The position numbers and the translations under genes were made by a program. From Oscillospiraceae bacterium (lineage in GTDB: Bacteria > Bacillota_A > Clostridia > Oscillospirales > WRJC01), in assembly GCA_009785015.1 (NCBI GenBank), contig WQXD01000047.1, positions 1 through 18,193 on the forward strand: a DNA stretch of 18,193 nucleotides, read 5' to 3'. Positions 15,154 to 18,193 of the stretch are shown here, in pieces (the stretch's first letter is position 1; each line of letters starts with the position of its first letter). Under the pieces are notes generated by a model. It was not told where the DNA came from, ran no database searches, and worked only from the letters and a program-made list of their open reading frames with translations.

Positions 15154-17466
15154 TTATTTGAAATAAAGTTCGCCGGTCAAGCCGAGAGTTTTCAAATTGT
15201 GCGAGCTCAGTTTTCTGTTTGAGGCGGCGTACAATGTTTCTCTTATGGTGAGCAGCCTTTGTATATACGCGTTGTGATCGGAGCCCCAATCCGAGGATTT
15301 CAACATGTCTTCTGCGCTCAAATGGCTCAATGCGCCTTTTTGCTCGAAGCCTTTTTCCAAGTCTATTTCATATATGTACGCCCCTGCGAATTTAAAGGTC
15401 CCATATGCGGGAATTGTTCCGTCGACCGCTTTTTGTTTTGATTCATACACGGTCACCGGGAAAGCCAGCAGATTTTTTTCTTTTGAAAACAACAGCGCTT
15501 TGTGGTTTCTCAGTAATTCGGAGTCCGTGCCCCTGTCGCCGATCGTCTCCACGAACATCTCAACCGGGTTTGTCATGTCGCTCACATCGAAAAGAGATAA
15601 TTTCATGCTTGTGTAGTAGGCGTTTCCGTATGCGTCCAAAACGGTGTCCTTGCCGAAACCGATGAGGTGATTTTCGTCATAGGGATGCAGGTATTCGCTG
15701 TATCCGGGGATTTTGAGCGCGCCCAGCACGGCGGGATTTTTCGGGTCGGACAAATCGATTGCAAACAGCGGGTCGACCTGCTTGAATGTGACCATATACG
15801 CGCGGCTGCCCATGAAACGCACGGAATAAATCTGTTCACCGGGTGCCATGTCCTCGATTTTCCCGACGATTTCCATGTTGCCGTCAAATACATACAAGCC
15901 GTTGTATTTGGTCCAGTTTTTGCCGTAATCCTGTTTGGTGGTCGCTATGCGGAAATAATTTTGATATTCATCCATTGAAAACTGGTTGAGCACCGAACCG
16001 GGGGCGCTGCCTTTTTTTACGAACACGAGCCTGCCGTCGTCCGCCGCGAATTTGTATATCAGCGTATCATACCAGGAATTTCCGCCGTCTGTGTAATTAT
16101 ACTTTACCTCCGCGATATACAGCGCGTTTTGCGACATATATATGTTGTTTGCGCCGAGTCCCAAAATGGATTCTACAAATGCCTCTTCGTTTGGCCTGTC
16201 TATGTTAAACCCGACTAAAGTGGTTATGGCGCTTTCGGTGAAATCGGGGAAACAATACAGCTTATCGTATCCGGGGCAGATCTCTTCTTCGGATACCGCG
16301 GTATCGCGGTAAAGCGGCATTATACCCACATCCGAATCCCAATCGTAATACCACCAGTAAAAATACTGTGTCGCCGCGAAATACACGCTGCCGCCGATTT
16401 TGCGCGATGTGGCGTACTCGCCTTTTACCTCAACCGTCCTCTCGAGCTTGGGAGCTTTTTTGTTTTCGGTATTTATCACGACGGCCTGGGTGTAGAGGCC
16501 GTCTTTTCCTTTATACATGCCGATCGCAATTACGCGGCTGCCATCGATGAAAATTTCTTTGAATTCCAGATAATTTTCCGAAGGCAGCTTGAAAGCAGAC
16601 ATATATTCAAAACTCCCGTCGGAATTCGCCCTGACTATTTCTATAGCCCCCCCGCGCACATAATAGATATACTGCCCGTCGGTTTTGATTATATCCGCTT
16701 CGTCGACGCCCTGTACCTGGGTGTTCGTCACCGAATAATCCGCGGAGGCGTCTTTTTCCGCTTCCGCGGGCGCTTCGGTTGCCGGCGCGGGGACGGCTTC
16801 TCCCGGCATGTCCCAATCCCAAATCACATCGACGTCGTCAAAAAAACCGTAACCGTAATTGGAGTCGTAGCCTATCAGGTCCAACAAATTTTCTTTTGAG
16901 CCGACGGAAGTCATTTCGGTAAAGGCGGAAATAAGGGCGTCCATATCCGGTTTTTCGGCGGCTATCACAATCAGCCCGCGCTCGTAAAAATATTTTCTGC
17001 CGAAAATTTCCGCCATCGAAGCCGCGGGGATATACATGCGCCCGTCGGCCAGCTCCGGTTTCGCCTCCATTTTTATTTCTTTTATTTCGCTTTTTTTGTC
17101 TTTGAAATTCGCGGAGATCAGTTCGGAATTCGCGGAGATTTCAAAAAAATCCCCTTTTTCGGTATTGACGGTCGCGGCGTTTTTTTCCGCGTTCCACCCG
17201 ACATCGCCGCCTAAGGCCTCAGCGGCAAAACGCAGGGGGACATACGCCAAACCGTTTTTGAGGTAGGGCGCCGCTTTTTGGTTTTCGTCTATGGGGACCT
17301 TTTCACCGTCGATGTAAGCCGCCGGATTTTGGGCGTACAGCGCGATATACCCCTTTGCCGGATCCGCTTTTTTCGTTTCGGCCGATTCCACCGCTGCAAA
17401 AACCCCGCTTCCGATAAGCGCCGCCGCCAGGACAACAAGCATAATTTTTTTGATTTTGAATTTCAT
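15154..17466 (-). CDS. Secreted beta-propeller protein with copper-amine-oxidase-like N-terminal domain
   Basis: 770 residues from the ATG at 17466, preceded by GGAAGGTG. Residues 1-25 form a signal peptide (basic start, hydrophobic core, cleavage near VFA-AV), so the protein is exported. Residues ~44-170 resemble the Cu_amine_oxidN1 domain widespread in clostridial surface proteins (YIDGEKVPIDEN, YVPLRFAAEALGG, then a second half with MYIPAASMAEIFG). A Pro/Ala/Glu linker (~222-242) leads to a large propeller domain (~245-770) of the secreted Beta_propel type, opening with VQGVDEADIIKTDGQYIYY. No catalytic motif, lipobox or sortase signal was seen. Function unknown; in such proteins the N-terminal module is thought to bind the wall or other ligands rather than copper. 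Followed by ispDF after 20 nt. Confidence 0.88.
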   Translation of the reverse strand: MKFKIKKIMLVVLAAALIGSGVFAAVESAETKKADPAKGYIALYAQNPAAYIDGEKVPIDENQKAAPYLKNGLAYVPLRFAAEALGGDVGWNAEKNAATVNTEKGDFFEISANSELISANFKDKKSEIKEIKMEAKPELADGRMYIPAASMAEIFGRKYFYERGLIVIAAEKPDMDALISAFTEMTSVGSKENLLDLIGYDSNYGYGFFDDVDVIWDWDMPGEAVPAPATEAPAEAEKDASADYSVTNTQVQGVDEADIIKTDGQYIYYVRGGAIEIVRANSDGSFEYMSAFKLPSENYLEFKEIFIDGSRVIAIGMYKGKDGLYTQAVVINTENKKAPKLERTVEVKGEYATSRKIGGSVYFAATQYFYWWYYDWDSDVGIMPLYRDTAVSEEEICPGYDKLYCFPDFTESAITTLVGFNIDRPNEEAFVESILGLGANNIYMSQNALYIAEVKYNYTDGGNSWYDTLIYKFAADDGRLVFVKKGSAPGSVLNQFSMDEYQNYFRIATTKQDYGKNWTKYNGLYVFDGNMEIVGKIEDMAPGEQIYSVRFMGSRAYMVTFKQVDPLFAIDLSDPKNPAVLGALKIPGYSEYLHPYDENHLIGFGKDTVLDAYGNAYYTSMKLSLFDVSDMTNPVEMFVETIGDRGTDSELLRNHKALLFSKEKNLLAFPVTVYESKQKAVDGTIPAYGTFKFAGAYIYEIDLEKGFEQKGALSHLSAEDMLKSSDWGSDHNAYIQRLLTIRETLYAASNRKLSSHNLKTLGLTGELYFK

Positions 17467-17490
17467 AAACCTACACCTTCCTATACATAT

Positions 17491-17545
17491 TTTTTGAAAT
17501 GATTTAAATCTGTTCAATCCGATTAGACGCAGGCAATTTCAAAAA
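17491..17545. repeat. 10-bp inverted repeat with an internal palindrome upstream of the beta-propeller gene
   Basis: Perfect arms TTTTTGAAAT (17491-17500) and ATTTCAAAAA (17536-17545) flank 35 nt. Directly next to the left arm is the 10-bp palindrome GATTTAAATC (17501-17510). It fills most of the 102-bp korC-propeller spacer, and no clear promoter was seen there. It could be an operator or a weak terminator stem for korC. Confidence 0.5.
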
Positions 17546-17568
17546 GTTCCGCACATATTCCGAATTTT

Positions 17569-18108
17569 TTAATCTTTGTAATTACACCCTATATGTAAGG
17601 CCCGTATATTGAGTTCGAGCAGCTCTTTTCTGGATTCGGGTATGCTCTTTTCCATCGACATAATAAGCTCATCGGGGGTGAATATGCCAGTGGCGGCAAT
17701 CAGTTTTCCGAGCATTATGACATTGGCCAATTTGGGCATATTGTTGTCATATGCCAAAGACGTGGCGGGGATATAATATTTAGCTATGTCGTCCCTGTCG
17801 CTTTTTAGGCTCACAAGAGAACTGTCGCAAATCAAATTTCCGCCTTTTTTTATGGAATTGTGAAATTTCAGGTACGAGGGCAGGTTCATGACCAAAAGAG
17901 TTTCGGGCTCGGGGGTAACCGGGGAGCCGATTTCCTCATCGGATATCATAACCGTGCAGTTAGAAGAGCCCCCGCGCGTTTCCGGTCCGTATGAGGGCAT
18001 CCACGTCACTTTTTTGTTTACATACATCCCCGCCAAAGCGAGCTGCTTCGCCGCGAATAAAATTCCCTGACCGCCGAACCCCGCAATCAAAATACTGTTT
18101 GCCGCCAT
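17569..18108 (-). CDS. korC: 2-oxoacid:ferredoxin oxidoreductase, gamma subunit
   Basis: 179 residues, normal for the separate gamma subunit. Family hallmarks: GFGGQGILFAAKQLA (10-24), the segment TWMPSYGPETRGGSSNC (35-51) and LLVMNLPSYLKF. The enzyme oxidatively decarboxylates a 2-oxoacid (2-oxoglutarate or a branched-chain 2-oxoacid) to the acyl-CoA while reducing ferredoxin; the gamma subunit helps bind CoA and assemble the complex. Its ATG comes one base after the korB stop, with GGAGG inside the end of korB, so the two are co-translated. Gamma subunits of Kor, Vor and related enzymes are hard to tell apart; the beta-subunit C-terminus here favours the Kor/Vor type over pyruvate oxidoreductase. 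Confidence 0.93.
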   Translation of the reverse strand: MAANSILIAGFGGQGILFAAKQLALAGMYVNKKVTWMPSYGPETRGGSSNCTVMISDEEIGSPVTPEPETLLVMNLPSYLKFHNSIKKGGNLICDSSLVSLKSDRDDIAKYYIPATSLAYDNNMPKLANVIMLGKLIAATGIFTPDELIMSMEKSIPESRKELLELNIRALHIGCNYKD

Positions 18109-18109
18109 A

Positions 18110-18193
18110 TTATTTTGCCTCCTTTGCCTTGTCTTTGTAAACCCCGAGCGGGTAATAGGGTATCATATCCGTTTTTATCCATTCGAGCGACTC
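18110..18193 (-). CDS. korB: 2-oxoacid:ferredoxin oxidoreductase, beta subunit (C-terminal 27 residues)
   Basis: Only the end of the gene is in the window: 27 codons ending with TAA at 18112-18110, reading ESLEWIKTDMIPYYPLGVYKD and then a lysine-rich tail. The IPYYPLGVYKD ending is characteristic of KorB-type TPP-binding subunits. It is immediately upstream of korC, as in clostridial korABC clusters; korA would lie further right, outside the window. The partial length limits certainty about the substrate. Confidence 0.8.
   Translation of the reverse strand, partial: ESLEWIKTDMIPYYPLGVYKDKAKEAK

Noticed and set aside
15134..15289. 52-residue N-terminal extension of IspDF
   Set aside because: It overlaps the 3' end of the beta-propeller gene in another frame and has no homology-like features; IspD normally begins close to its AAGxxxRMG loop.

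Overview
The window looks like a chromosomal segment of an uncultured, strictly anaerobic, fermentative Gram-positive bacterium, most likely of the Clostridia in the broad sense. Evidence for this is the NuoE/NuoF proteins of the electron-bifurcating hydrogenase type, a ferredoxin-dependent 2-oxoacid oxidoreductase, a diaminopimelate dehydrogenase, an S12 with the Firmicutes-type N-terminal insertion, strong GGAGG ribosome binding sites and sigma-A promoters. No rRNA, tRNA, CRISPR array, insertion sequence or prophage gene was seen. No stretch longer than about 200 bases is without a gene.

Left region (1-3071, minus strand): a tightly overlapping three-gene redox operon. A NuoE/HydC-like [2Fe-2S] subunit leads into a NuoF/HydB-like NADH/FMN subunit, then into a [2Fe-2S]-GltD-like flavoprotein that runs off the left edge. 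Together they look like a soluble, possibly flavin-bifurcating NAD(P)H/ferredoxin enzyme. The Sporomusa-type Nfn transhydrogenase is the best analogy, but a hydrogenase or formate dehydrogenase module could follow outside the window. Divergent from it is ddh (3134-4105), for meso-diaminopimelate synthesis.

Middle (4114-6935, minus strand): thrS, encoding a threonyl-tRNA synthetase without the TGS domain, is followed after 17 nt by a Gfo/Idh/MocA oxidoreductase, under one clear promoter. To its right on the plus strand are a 39-codon single-helix membrane peptide with its own promoter, then the str operon: L7Ae-like protein, rpsL, rpsG, fusA, tuf. This operon has its own promoter, is not preceded by rpoBC, and ends in a strong bidirectional hairpin terminator. 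S12 carries Arg at both classical streptomycin-resistance lysine positions.

Right region (12210-18193): a minus-strand GNAT acetyltransferase is divergent from pgk (glycolysis). The pgk stop codon abuts the stop codon of ispDF (isoprenoid precursors). Upstream of ispDF on the minus strand lie a secreted beta-propeller protein with a copper-amine-oxidase-like N-terminal domain, then korC and the last 27 codons of korB (2-oxoacid:ferredoxin oxidoreductase). That enzyme would supply reduced ferredoxin, which the left-hand complex could exchange with pyridine nucleotides.

Most of the window is housekeeping. The points of interest are the S12 double arginine, the GltD-containing NuoEF complex, the stand-alone membrane-anchor peptide, the TGS-less ThrRS, the long structured rpsL-rpsG spacer, and a recurring TG-extended -10 promoter motif.
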